A DNA stretch of 47,440 bases from Nocardia mexicana NBRC 108244. Lineage in GTDB: Bacteria; Actinomycetota; Actinomycetes; Mycobacteriales; Mycobacteriaceae. Positions within the stretch are counted from its first letter, which is position 1, and each line of letters begins with the position of its first letter. Shown here piece after piece: positions 35,181 to 43,113 of the stretch. Where the stretch lies: positions 1 to 47,440 of the forward strand of contig NZ_BDBV01000077.1 of assembly GCF_001613165.1 (NCBI RefSeq). Direction: 5' to 3'. The position numbers and the translations under genes were made by a program. The notes under the pieces were generated by a model. It made no database searches and had not been told where the DNA came from. It worked only from the letters and a program-made list of their open reading frames with translations.

Positions 35181-36572
35181 TCAGGGCACCGCGGCGCATC
35201 GGTCGGCGAACGTGTTGTCCGGGGACCGGAATACCGGCCATTCCAGGCTCTTCGTGCGGGTCTCCGGACCGTAGAGGCCGTCCACCCTGGCACCGGTTTC
35301 CGTCTGCCGATGCTGGATCGCGCCGCGCACCGCATCGCCGTATCTGCCGTCGGTCTCCAGCGGGATGTGGTGGCACAGCCGCAGCGCTCGCTGCACCGCC
35401 AGTACCGCGTCGCCCCGATCGCCGCCCGTGAGCACACACTGCGCCTCGTCGTGATCGGCTGCACCGCTGGGCAATTCGACGTAGTAGCCGTTACCGACCG
35501 GGGCCCGGGTCGTCCAGTAGCAGTGCTTGGTCGTCGCCGGGGGCTTCGGCTGCGGCGGTGGCGCGCCGCGGGTCTCGGGTTCGTCCGGGATCAGCGTGAC
35601 CGCACCGACGGCACCGGCCGCGACGACGACCGCGATTCCGGCGGCGAGGGCGAGCGGACGCACACCGCGAAGTGCCGCGGGCCGCGCGTGCATCAGGGCG
35701 GGCAGAAACGCACGGCGCGTGGGGGATTCGCCCGCCCGCACCGCATCCGCGACGGCCCGCCCGAATTCGGCGCAGCTTTGGAAGCGTTGCTCCGGCTGGT
35801 CGCCCATGGCCCGCGCGATCACGGCGTCGAGGGCCGCCGGAAGTTCCGGCTGGGTCCGCGTGGGCGTCAGCGTCTCGTCGTCGGGCTGCGTGGGCTCCGC
35901 CTCCGGCCGCGGCGAGCGGCCGCCGGGATTCGCACCGGTGAGCAGCGCGAGCAGGGTCGCGCCGAGCGAATAGATATCCGCCCGGCGATCGACGACGCGT
36001 CCGGCGAGGACCTCCGGCGCCGCATACGCGGGTGTGCAGTCCAGCCAACCGGTTTCGGTCACGGTGGCCTCCCCGTCGGCGTTACGGGCCAGCCCGAAAT
36101 CCACGACCAGGACCCGATCGCCCGCACCGTCCCCGGCGGCCACCAGCAGATTCGACGGCTTCACATCGCGATGCAGCATGTTCTGGTCGTGGGCGTGCTG
36201 CAGTCCGCGCGCGGCCTCGCACACGATGTGGGCGGCCCGCTCCGGCGGCAGACCCGACGGTGTGCCGCGGACCAGCTCCCCGGCATCGGTACCGGCCACG
36301 TACTGCATCGCGATCCACAGGGCGTCGCCCTCTTCGCCGCGGTTGAACACCGAGACCACGTTGGGATGATCGAGGCGGCAGGCGATCTCGGCCTCGCGGC
36401 GAAACAGGCTGCGGTAGCGCGGATTCGCGCCCAGCCGCTCGTCGAGCACCTTCAGCGCCACCTGTCTCGGCAGCTCCGGGTCGTTGGCGAGGTAGACCGC
36501 GCCCATCCCGCCCGCTCCGAGCGTGCGGACGATCGTGTAGCCCGCGAAGACCTGCCCTGGCCGCAACAGCAT
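35181..36572 (-). CDS. Membrane Ser/Thr protein kinase with extracellular peptidoglycan-binding domain
   Basis: A 463-residue PknB-type kinase. The kinase domain (~9-280) is complete: glycine loop TLGAGGMGAVYLA, Lys41, HRDVKPSN (Asp136), DFG (158-160) and AAPEV. A linker is followed by one membrane helix at ~306-328. The extracellular part (~330-463) has four cysteines and a PG_binding_1-like segment (GDRGDAVLAVQRALRL, DGRYGDAVRGAIQ, VDGLYGPETRT). Most actinobacterial kinases of this class sense muropeptides through PASTA repeats; here a different wall-binding domain replaces them. The ATG has GGAGGG eight bases upstream. It is divergent from the acyl-CoA dehydrogenase gene. Confidence 0.88.
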   Translation of the reverse strand: MLLRPGQVFAGYTIVRTLGAGGMGAVYLANDPELPRQVALKVLDERLGANPRYRSLFRREAEIACRLDHPNVVSVFNRGEEGDALWIAMQYVAGTDAGELVRGTPSGLPPERAAHIVCEAARGLQHAHDQNMLHRDVKPSNLLVAAGDGAGDRVLVVDFGLARNADGEATVTETGWLDCTPAYAAPEVLAGRVVDRRADIYSLGATLLALLTGANPGGRSPRPEAEPTQPDDETLTPTRTQPELPAALDAVIARAMGDQPEQRFQSCAEFGRAVADAVRAGESPTRRAFLPALMHARPAALRGVRPLALAAGIAVVVAAGAVGAVTLIPDEPETRGAPPPQPKPPATTKHCYWTTRAPVGNGYYVELPSGAADHDEAQCVLTGGDRGDAVLAVQRALRLCHHIPLETDGRYGDAVRGAIQHRQTETGARVDGLYGPETRTKSLEWPVFRSPDNTFADRCAAVP

Positions 36573-36747
36573 CCCTGATCCCTCCGAAGGGAGCCCGTTC
36601 CTCTCCACCCGAGCCCCTGCCAGCACCCCACATCGGCACTGCCGCTGTCAAGTCGACAACCGTAGCGCAGCAAGATCATCCGAATTTCGGTGCAGATCTG
36701 TCGCCTTACAGGCCTACCGGCGAGTAACAAAGTTTCCTACACTCGGA

Positions 36748-36763
36748 TGTGATTCTGATCACG
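36748..36763. promoter_or_regulatory. CRP/GlxR-like operator upstream of the acyl-CoA dehydrogenase
   Basis: TGTGATTCTGATCACG matches the CRP-family consensus TGTGA-N6-TCACA in nine of ten fixed positions. It lies 16 bases before the ATG at 36780. About 20 bases further upstream, TACCGGCGAGTA (36715-36726) is an imperfect palindrome of the TetR-operator type. Both could regulate the dehydrogenase or the divergent kinase. Confidence 0.5.
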
Positions 36764-36779
36764 TCCGATGGAGGACATC

Positions 36780-38735
36780 ATGACGACCACCGCGAAAGTC
36801 GACGCCACCGAAGAACAGGCCCGCGCACTCGTCGAAGAATCTCGGGAAACCACCTGGGCCAAACCGTCGTTCGCGAAGGAGATGTTCCTGGGGCGCTTCC
36901 GGCTCGATCTGATCCATCCCTATCCGCGGCCGTCGGCCGAGGACACGGCCAAGACCGAGGCCTATCTGAAACGGCTGCGCGCCTATGTGGAAACCATCGA
37001 CGGCTCCGTCATCGAGGCCGACTCGAAGATCCCCGCCGATTACGTCAAGGGCCTGGCCGAGCTCGGCTGTTTCGGGCTGAAGATCCCCGAAGAGTATGGC
37101 GGGCAAGGGCTTTCGCAGGTCGGATACAACAAGGCGCTGATGATCGTCGGGTCCGCCCACCCCAGCCTGGGCGTGCTGCTGTCGGCCCACCAGTCGATCG
37201 GCGTACCGGAACCGCTGAAGCTGGCGGGCACCCCCGAGCAGAAACGGGAGTTCCTGCCGCGCTGCGCGAAAGGCGCCGTCAGCGCGTTCCTGCTCACCGA
37301 GCCCGATGTGGGTTCCGATCCGGCCCGCATGGCCAGCACCGCGACCCCGACCGAGGACGGCGAGGCCTACCGGCTCAACGGCGTGAAGCTGTGGACCACC
37401 AACGGTGTCGTGGCCGAACTGCTGGTCGTGATGGCCCGGGTGCCGCGCAGCGAGGGGCACCGCGGCGGCATCTCCGCCTTCGTGGTGGAGGCGGATTCGC
37501 CGGGCATCACCGTGGAGCGGCGCAACGCGTTCATGGGCCTGCGCGGCATCGAGAACGGCGTCACCCGCATGCACGACGTGCGGGTCCCGAAGAGCAGCCT
37601 GATCGGGCGTGAGGGCGACGGCCTGAAGATCGCGCTCACCACCCTCAACGCCGGTCGGCTGGCCATTCCCGCGCTGTGCACGGCGGCGGCCAAGTGGTCG
37701 TTGAAGATCGGCCGCGAATGGAGCGCCACCCGCGTGCAGTGGGGGCGGCCGGTCGGCGAGCACGGGGCCGTCGGATCGAAGCTGTCCTTCATCGCCGCAA
37801 CGACTTTCGCGCTCGAGGCGGCACTGGATCTGTCCGGCACCATGTGCGATGAGGACCGCAACGACATCCGCATCGAGGCGGCGCTGGCGAAGCTGTGGGC
37901 CTCCGAGATGAGCTGCGATATCGCCGACGAGCTGGTGCAGATCCGCGGCGGGCGCGGCTACGAGACCGCGGCCTCGCTGAAGGCGCGCGGCGAACGCGCC
38001 GTCAACGCCGAACAGCTGGTGCGCGACCTGCGGATCAACCGGATCTTCGAGGGCTCCAGCGAGATCATGCGACTGCTGATCGCGCGCGAAATGGCCGATG
38101 CGCACATGACGGCCGCGGGCGCCCTGGTCGACCGGAAGGCCGAGTTCAAGGACAAGGCGAAGGCGGCGGTCGGGGCCACCGGGTTCTATGCCAAGTGGTT
38201 CCCGCAGCTGGCGGTCGGTCGCGGCTCGGTGCCCGCCACGTATACCGAATTCGGACCGCTGGCAAAGCATTTGCGCTTCGTCGAGCGGATGTCGCGCAAG
38301 CAGGCGCGCTCGCTGATGTACGCGATGGGGCGCTGGCAGGCGAAGCTCGAGTACCGGCAGGGCTTCCTGGGCCGAGTAGTCGACATCGGCGCCGAACTGT
38401 TCGCGATATCGGCGGCCTGCGTGCGGGCGCAGGCGCTGCGGGTGGAGGGCGGCCCGGAGGGCGCCGCGGCCGAGCAGTTGGCCGACACCTTCTGCAGGCA
38501 GGCCCGCCTGCGGGTGCAGCGGCTGTTCGACGCGCTGTGGGACAACACCGACGACGCCGATACCGCTGTCGCCCGCGGCGTGCTCGACGGCCGGTACCAG
38601 TGGCTGGAGACCGGCGTGCTCGATCCCAGCGAGGGCACCGGCCCGTGGATCGCCGAATGGCAGGTGGGGCCGTCGACCGAGGAGAATCTGCTGAACCCGT
38701 TCCTGCCGTCGACCCGCACGGAGGCGGCACCGTAG
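36780..38735 (+). CDS. Long acyl-CoA dehydrogenase (ACAD9/VLCAD-like)
   Basis: A 651-residue flavoenzyme that introduces the alpha-beta double bond into acyl-CoA. Residues ~55-430 are the ACAD core: CFGLKIPEEYGGQGLS, FLLTEPDVGSDPARM, LNGVKLWTTNG, GGRGYETAASL, with the catalytic Glu in RIFEGSSEIMRL. The extra ~230 C-terminal residues resemble the extension of very-long-chain and ACAD9-type enzymes, which aids membrane association; ordinary ACADs have about 380-400 residues. The ATG at 36780 has GGAGG directly upstream; an ATG at 36768 would overlap that site. A CRP-like site precedes it. Chain-length range is inferred. Confidence 0.88.
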   Translation: MTTTAKVDATEEQARALVEESRETTWAKPSFAKEMFLGRFRLDLIHPYPRPSAEDTAKTEAYLKRLRAYVETIDGSVIEADSKIPADYVKGLAELGCFGLKIPEEYGGQGLSQVGYNKALMIVGSAHPSLGVLLSAHQSIGVPEPLKLAGTPEQKREFLPRCAKGAVSAFLLTEPDVGSDPARMASTATPTEDGEAYRLNGVKLWTTNGVVAELLVVMARVPRSEGHRGGISAFVVEADSPGITVERRNAFMGLRGIENGVTRMHDVRVPKSSLIGREGDGLKIALTTLNAGRLAIPALCTAAAKWSLKIGREWSATRVQWGRPVGEHGAVGSKLSFIAATTFALEAALDLSGTMCDEDRNDIRIEAALAKLWASEMSCDIADELVQIRGGRGYETAASLKARGERAVNAEQLVRDLRINRIFEGSSEIMRLLIAREMADAHMTAAGALVDRKAEFKDKAKAAVGATGFYAKWFPQLAVGRGSVPATYTEFGPLAKHLRFVERMSRKQARSLMYAMGRWQAKLEYRQGFLGRVVDIGAELFAISAACVRAQALRVEGGPEGAAAEQLADTFCRQARLRVQRLFDALWDNTDDADTAVARGVLDGRYQWLETGVLDPSEGTGPWIAEWQVGPSTEENLLNPFLPSTRTEAAP

Positions 38736-38863
38736 GACTCCGGACGCCGACCGGATGGCCGCCGGCCCGTGTCCGCGCGATTCAGCGCACCCGTTCGGTG
38801 CAGCGCGCGTCGTGTTGCGGGTCGGCGGTCCGCGGTCGGCCGGGGTTCACGCGCTCTGGATAT

Positions 38864-38907
38864 AAATCTACGGCTATCTAGCATGGTGGCTAGGTAGACG
38901 TAGATTT
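38864..38907. terminator. Long A/T-rich near-perfect palindrome between convergent genes
   Basis: Arms AAATCTACGGCTATCTAGC (38864-38882) and 38889-38907 pair at 17 of 19 positions around a six-base loop. It lies 129 bases after the acyl-CoA dehydrogenase stop and 12 bases after the epoxide hydrolase stop. It may end transcription on both sides. The ATCTAG word inside also occurs in the palindromes upstream of the epoxide hydrolase. Confidence 0.5.
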
Positions 38908-38919
38908 CTATCACAAGGC

Positions 38920-40065
38920 TTATCCATCGACCGCATCGAAGAAGGTCCGCAGGTCGGCGGCGTACGCATCGGGCTGATCCATCGCGATGAAGTGATGGCC
39001 CGCCGGATTGCCCTGCGGCCAGTGCACGATCTTCGCGGTGCGCTCGGCGAGGCGGCGGATACTGGGGGCGTCGCCGCTGTACACCCCGGTCGGCACCGTC
39101 GCCGAACCCGTCGGCCACGCGAATTCGCCGGTCGCGTAGTAGGACCACGCCGAGGTGCCGAACGTCTCGGTGAACCAGTAGAGGCCGACATTGGTCAGCA
39201 GCGCATCGCGGTCGATCGCCTCGTCGAGGGGCGCGGCGGCGCTGAAGTCGTGAAATTTCTGCAGCATCCACCCCAGCGCCGAGACCGGCGAGTCGTTCCA
39301 GCCGTAGGAGAACGTCTGCGGCGCCGAACGCAGCAGCGCGTGGTGGTCGACACCGTGCACCCAGTCCGCCGACATGAGCGCCTCGTAGGCCGCGCGTTCC
39401 TCGTCGTTCAGGTCGGGCAGGTCCTGCGCCGTCGGAAAGCCCAGTCCGCCGGTGATATACAGGCCCGTCACGCGATCGGGCGCCGCCTCGGCCATCGCCG
39501 TGGCGACATAGCTGCCGAAGTCACCGCCCTGCACGCCGTATCGGTCGTAGCCGAGCCGGGCCATCAGCTCGACCCACATCCGGGCGACCCGTTCGGCGCT
39601 CCAGTCGGTATCGCGCGGCGCCGCGGAGAAGCCGTAACCGGGCACCGACGGCACCACCACGTGAAAGGCCCGGGCCGGATCGGCGCCGTGCGCCCGGGGA
39701 TCGGTCAGCCTGCCGATCAGCTCGGCGAACTCCACGAACGAGTTGGGCCAGCCGTGGTTGAGCACCAGCGGCAACGCATCCGGCTCGGCGGACCGCACAT
39801 GCAGGAAATGCACATCCGTACCGTCGATTTCGGTGCGGAACTGCGGAAACTCGTTGAGCCGCGCCTCCTGCGCCCGCCAATCGAACTCGGTCCGCCAGTA
39901 CTCCACCAACTCCCGCAGCTCGGCGACGGACACACCGCGGCTGCGGCCCTCGCCGGGAAGCTGTGGGGCCCACCGCGTCTCGGCCAGCCGCCGCTGCAGG
40001 TCATCCAGATCGGCCTGCGGAATGTCGATGCGGAAGGGACGAATCTCTGTGCTCTCGAAGCTCAT
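38920..40065 (-). CDS. Epoxide hydrolase, EHN family
   Basis: A 381-residue alpha/beta hydrolase with the N-terminal epoxide hydrolase domain (IRPFRIDIPQADLDDLQRRLAETRW, residues ~8-32) and the core HGWPNSFVEF oxyanion motif. The nucleophile is the Asp of GVQGGDFGSYV, and the catalytic His lies in PAGHHFIAMDQP. It opens epoxides to diols, as in the microsomal-type enzymes. The ATG at 40065 starts directly before the EHN domain; one at 40086 is possible and would overlap the palindrome upstream. ATCTAG-rich palindromes lie on both sides of the gene. No epoxide-generating monooxygenase is adjacent. Confidence 0.88.
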   Translation of the reverse strand: MSFESTEIRPFRIDIPQADLDDLQRRLAETRWAPQLPGEGRSRGVSVAELRELVEYWRTEFDWRAQEARLNEFPQFRTEIDGTDVHFLHVRSAEPDALPLVLNHGWPNSFVEFAELIGRLTDPRAHGADPARAFHVVVPSVPGYGFSAAPRDTDWSAERVARMWVELMARLGYDRYGVQGGDFGSYVATAMAEAAPDRVTGLYITGGLGFPTAQDLPDLNDEERAAYEALMSADWVHGVDHHALLRSAPQTFSYGWNDSPVSALGWMLQKFHDFSAAAPLDEAIDRDALLTNVGLYWFTETFGTSAWSYYATGEFAWPTGSATVPTGVYSGDAPSIRRLAERTAKIVHWPQGNPAGHHFIAMDQPDAYAADLRTFFDAVDG

Positions 40066-40084
40066 GACCAGAACCCTACGAACC

Positions 40085-40109
40085 ATCTAGGACCAATCAG
40101 GTCCTAGAT
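40085..40109 (-). promoter_or_regulatory. Perfect 10-bp inverted repeat at the epoxide hydrolase start
   Basis: ATCTAGGACC (40085-40094), five bases, then GGTCCTAGAT (40100-40109). It ends 20 bases before the ATG at 40065 and overlaps the alternative start at 40086. Position and symmetry suggest a repressor operator, probably for a dimeric regulator. Confidence 0.6.
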
Positions 40110-40153
40110 AGAACAAGCTCAGCAGAATCCTCGAAACCAATAAATACCTCCAT

Positions 40154-40181
40154 CTAGATAGGACACTAGATTTTCCTAGAT
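40154..40181 (-). promoter_or_regulatory. Cluster of CTAGAT direct repeats upstream of the epoxide hydrolase
   Basis: CTAGAT occurs at 40154, 40166 and 40176 (spacing 12 and 10), the first inside the palindrome ATCTAGAT. The same word makes up the outer part of the operator at 40085-40109. This is probably additional binding sites for the same regulator. Confidence 0.45.
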
Positions 40182-40333
40182 TTTGATGACCACCTCGGAA
40201 CACCCAGTGCCGCCCGAAGATCGCGGAGAGACAGGCGGTTCGGCAACGCCTCCATAACGCCAGGTTCGAGCGGTTAACGCACTGGAAATCTCTATCGACA
40301 ACCGGGCAAGAGCGGACTCCCGAGGGGGACGTT

Positions 40334-41293
40334 ATGTCCACGATCGCACTTCGCGCCGCCGACTACGACGGCCACCGTGTCACCGTCAGCGCCGACGACG
40401 GCACCACCCTTGCCGTGCGCGTATTCGGTTCGCCCAGCGCACCGTTGACCGTGGTGTTCGTGCACGGCCACTGCCTGCGCACCGAATCCTGGTCGTTCCT
40501 GCGCGATCAGCTGTATCGGCAGTGGGGCGAGGACACCCGCATGGTGTTCTACGACCATCGCGGCCACGGCGAGTCGGGCGCCGCCGATCCGGCGACCTAC
40601 ACCATCGACCAGCTCGGGCACGATCTCGACTCCGTGCTGCGCGCGGTGGCGGCGACGGGTCCCGTTGTGCTCGTGGGGCATTCGATGGGGGCGATGGTGG
40701 TGCTCGCCTACGCCCGCCTGTTCCCGGCGGCGATCGGCGCCCGGATCATCGGGATCGGTCTGCTCGCCGGTGCGGCCGGCGGCCTGACCACCGTCGGCCT
40801 CGCGCGATTCCTGAACCGGCGAGCGGTGTCCTCGCTGCAGCTGGCGGTGCGGCGCGCACCGCGGATGATGCAGGCGTCGAAGCAGCTGAGCCGCCGCATC
40901 TTCGAACCGATCGTGCGTGATGCGGGCTTCGGCACCCGGAAGGTGAGCCCGCGCATGGTCGCCGTCGCGACGGCGATGCTCAACGACACGCCGCTGCTGA
41001 CCATGGCCAGCTTCCTGGACTCGCTGATCCGCTTCGACGAGACCGCGACGCTGCGGCTGCTGGCCGATCTGCCCGCCCTGGTGCTGGCCGGTTCGGCCGA
41101 CATCATGATCCCGTTCGCGCATTCGGTGGTGCTGGCCTCCCAGCTCGGCGGGGCCGAACTGGTCCGCCTCGACGGCGCCGGCCACAGCGTCATCCTCGAA
41201 CGCGCCGATGAGGTGGCGGCGGCGGTCGCCGCGCTGGTGGACCGGGCCGTCACGGCCGTGAGCGGCGGAGAAGCGTACGCGGTCGCGGGCTGA
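40334..41293 (+). CDS. Alpha/beta hydrolase
   Basis: A 319-residue alpha/beta-hydrolase fold protein. HGHCLRTESW is the oxyanion loop, VLVGHSMGAMV carries the serine nucleophile, the acid is in LVLAGSADIMIP, and the histidine in RLDGAGHSVILE. The cap domain (~155-235) is helical and basic. No signal peptide. Such enzymes are esterases, lactonases or haloperoxidase-like proteins; the substrate is unknown. It is divergent from the epoxide hydrolase, and the ~270-base intergenic region contains the CTAGAT sites, which could serve both. Confidence 0.85.
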   Translation: MSTIALRAADYDGHRVTVSADDGTTLAVRVFGSPSAPLTVVFVHGHCLRTESWSFLRDQLYRQWGEDTRMVFYDHRGHGESGAADPATYTIDQLGHDLDSVLRAVAATGPVVLVGHSMGAMVVLAYARLFPAAIGARIIGIGLLAGAAGGLTTVGLARFLNRRAVSSLQLAVRRAPRMMQASKQLSRRIFEPIVRDAGFGTRKVSPRMVAVATAMLNDTPLLTMASFLDSLIRFDETATLRLLADLPALVLAGSADIMIPFAHSVVLASQLGGAELVRLDGAGHSVILERADEVAAAVAALVDRAVTAVSGGEAYAVAG

Positions 41294-41438
41294 ACCCGCA
41301 TCCCGTGCGCCTCCGCATCCCCGCGAATTCGAGGTAAATGTGCCTTTTTCGGATTCGGACGAGCCAGGTCGGGAAAGATCACGTACTGTGTTGTAGATCA
41401 CGATGTGTGGTCAGTCACAGGGCTCGAGGAGGGTTTCG

Positions 41439-41729
41439 ATGACACGCAGCGAGATTGCGGAGTTGCACTTCGCGGTCGGACAGCTCCGGCAGTGCATCGG
41501 TGCACTGCGGTCCCACTACGGCGACTCCAGTTCGGTGCGGCGCCTGGAGAACGACCTCGAGCGGCTCGCCATCGACGCCGACGAGTTCGAGAAGTCGCCC
41601 CCGCCGGAGGTCGCCACGCGCCGCGCGCAGGACACCATCTACGTCCCGGACAGCAAGTCCGACGAGGCCGCCTGGATGGGCGCACAGGACGAGGGCCTGG
41701 GCTTCCACTCCCGCCCCCGCACCAAGTAA
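41439..41729 (+). CDS. Small conserved actinobacterial protein
   Basis: A 96-residue soluble protein of no named family. The N-terminal half is helical (EIAELHFAVGQLRQCIGALRSHYG, then VRRLENDLERLAIDADEFEKS) and could pair as a coiled coil; the C-terminal half is acidic and polar (IYVPDSKSDEAAWMGAQDEGLGFHSRP). GAGGAGGG precedes the ATG at 41439, which is preferred to an ATG at 41403. It stands 145 bases after the hydrolase on the same strand. Function unknown. Confidence 0.7.
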   Translation: MTRSEIAELHFAVGQLRQCIGALRSHYGDSSSVRRLENDLERLAIDADEFEKSPPPEVATRRAQDTIYVPDSKSDEAAWMGAQDEGLGFHSRPRTK

Positions 41730-41934
41730 CCCACAGCTCTATTCGCCGCGAGCCGGGCCGCCCAGCTCGCGGTTCGGCGTGCGCGCCCGGGGACGTGATG
41801 GACACGAACAGCCCAGCGAGTGTGGATGACCCGCACGCGAACTCGATGACCGTCTCGGGCCGGGTGACCGTCCGCGGAATCGGATGCGCCCGAGTTGCCC
41901 GCAGTGCCGTCGCGCGGTCGGCGGTGAGGTTCGG

Positions 41935-43113
41935 TCAGGCGCGGTGGCGGCCGGAGCGGCGGGTTCGCATGCCGTGGAAGCGGGCGCCTCGGGGCGCGAC
42001 GGAGGTCGGGGCCGCACCGGCCGATTCGAACAGCAGGGCGGTGCCGCGGTCGGGGCCCGAGTCGGCGGCGAGCAGGCCGTAGGTCCCGTTGCGGCGCACG
42101 AGTTCGTGCAGCAGTGTCGTCGTCATCCGCGGGCCCGCCGCGGCGCCCGGATCCCCCAGTGCGATCGCGCCGCCGTTGACATCCAGCAGGTCCAGGTCGT
42201 GCCAGCCGCAATGCCGCGCCAGCGCCAGCACCTCGACCGCGGAGCCCTCGGCCACCTCCAGCAGATCGACCTCCCCGAGGGATACGCCGCTGCGCGACAA
42301 CAGTTTCGCGATAGCCGGGGCGGCGGCCGGGATGCTGCCGTCGGTTCCCGCGGCCGCCCAGTCGGTCAGATAGGCGATCGGCTCGAGCCCGAGATCGACG
42401 AGCCGGTCCTCGGCAACCACCAGACACGCCGCAGCCCCGGCGGCGGGCGCGCACACGGCACCCGCGGTGAGCACGCCGCCGGGCAGCAGCGGGGCCAGGC
42501 CGGCCAGCGCGCGGGTCGACACATCGGCCCGCAGCTGCTCGTCGCGATCCACCAGATGCGGTACGGCACTTTCGGATCGGTGGCGGAGCTCGTCCGGCGC
42601 CGCCGCGACGACGGGTACCGTCTCGGGGTCGAAGATGCCCTGCCGCCATGCCCGCGCCGCCCGGCGGCGGCTGATCATGGCGAATTCGTCGGACTCCGCG
42701 CGCGTGATGCGGTAGGCGCGGGCCAGCCGCTCGACGTGCGCCGGGTCGTCCGGCATGACGAGCGCCTCGACCGGCGCGGCGGTGTGCACGCCACCCGCGA
42801 CCACCACCGTCGCGGCGCCCGTGTGCACCATCATCGCCGCGGTGATCAGCGCCGGTAACCCGGTGCCGCCGTGCCCCTCGATATCGAAACCGGCCACGTC
42901 GGACTCGAGTCCGGCCGCCGCCGCGGCGAACCGGCCGAATCCGTGGTCACCCGCCAGGACCACCTCGTCGACCCGGGCGGCGTCCACCCCGGACTGCCGG
43001 ACGGCCCCCGTGATCGCCGCGGCGGCCAGCCGTTGCGGCGGCAGTGCGGCCAGCGCGCCGCCGGCGACCCCGGCCGGTGTCCGCACCGGCGCCACGATCG
43101 CCGCTCTCCTCAT
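41935..43113 (-). CDS. Thiolase-fold protein lacking the catalytic residues
   Basis: A 392-residue thiolase homologue. The N-terminus RRAAIVAPVRTPAG, central SDEFAMISRRRAARAWRQGIFDPETVPV and C-terminal DVNGGAIALGDPGAAAGPRM are clearly thiolase-like, at normal family length. The N-terminal nucleophile motif (NRxCxSG) reads EGHGGTG, with Gly near residue 82. The GHP histidine motif reads GDP (Asp ~321). The C-terminal CxGGGxG is replaced by LLAADSGPDRG with no Cys. All three catalytic positions are therefore lost, while the frame and fold motifs are intact. Condensation or cleavage of acyl-CoA is unlikely; it may bind acyl-CoA or a partner. GAGGAG lies five bases upstream of the ATG at 43113. 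Confidence 0.83.
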   Translation of the reverse strand: MRRAAIVAPVRTPAGVAGGALAALPPQRLAAAAITGAVRQSGVDAARVDEVVLAGDHGFGRFAAAAAGLESDVAGFDIEGHGGTGLPALITAAMMVHTGAATVVVAGGVHTAAPVEALVMPDDPAHVERLARAYRITRAESDEFAMISRRRAARAWRQGIFDPETVPVVAAAPDELRHRSESAVPHLVDRDEQLRADVSTRALAGLAPLLPGGVLTAGAVCAPAAGAAACLVVAEDRLVDLGLEPIAYLTDWAAAGTDGSIPAAAPAIAKLLSRSGVSLGEVDLLEVAEGSAVEVLALARHCGWHDLDLLDVNGGAIALGDPGAAAGPRMTTTLLHELVRRNGTYGLLAADSGPDRGTALLFESAGAAPTSVAPRGARFHGMRTRRSGRHRA

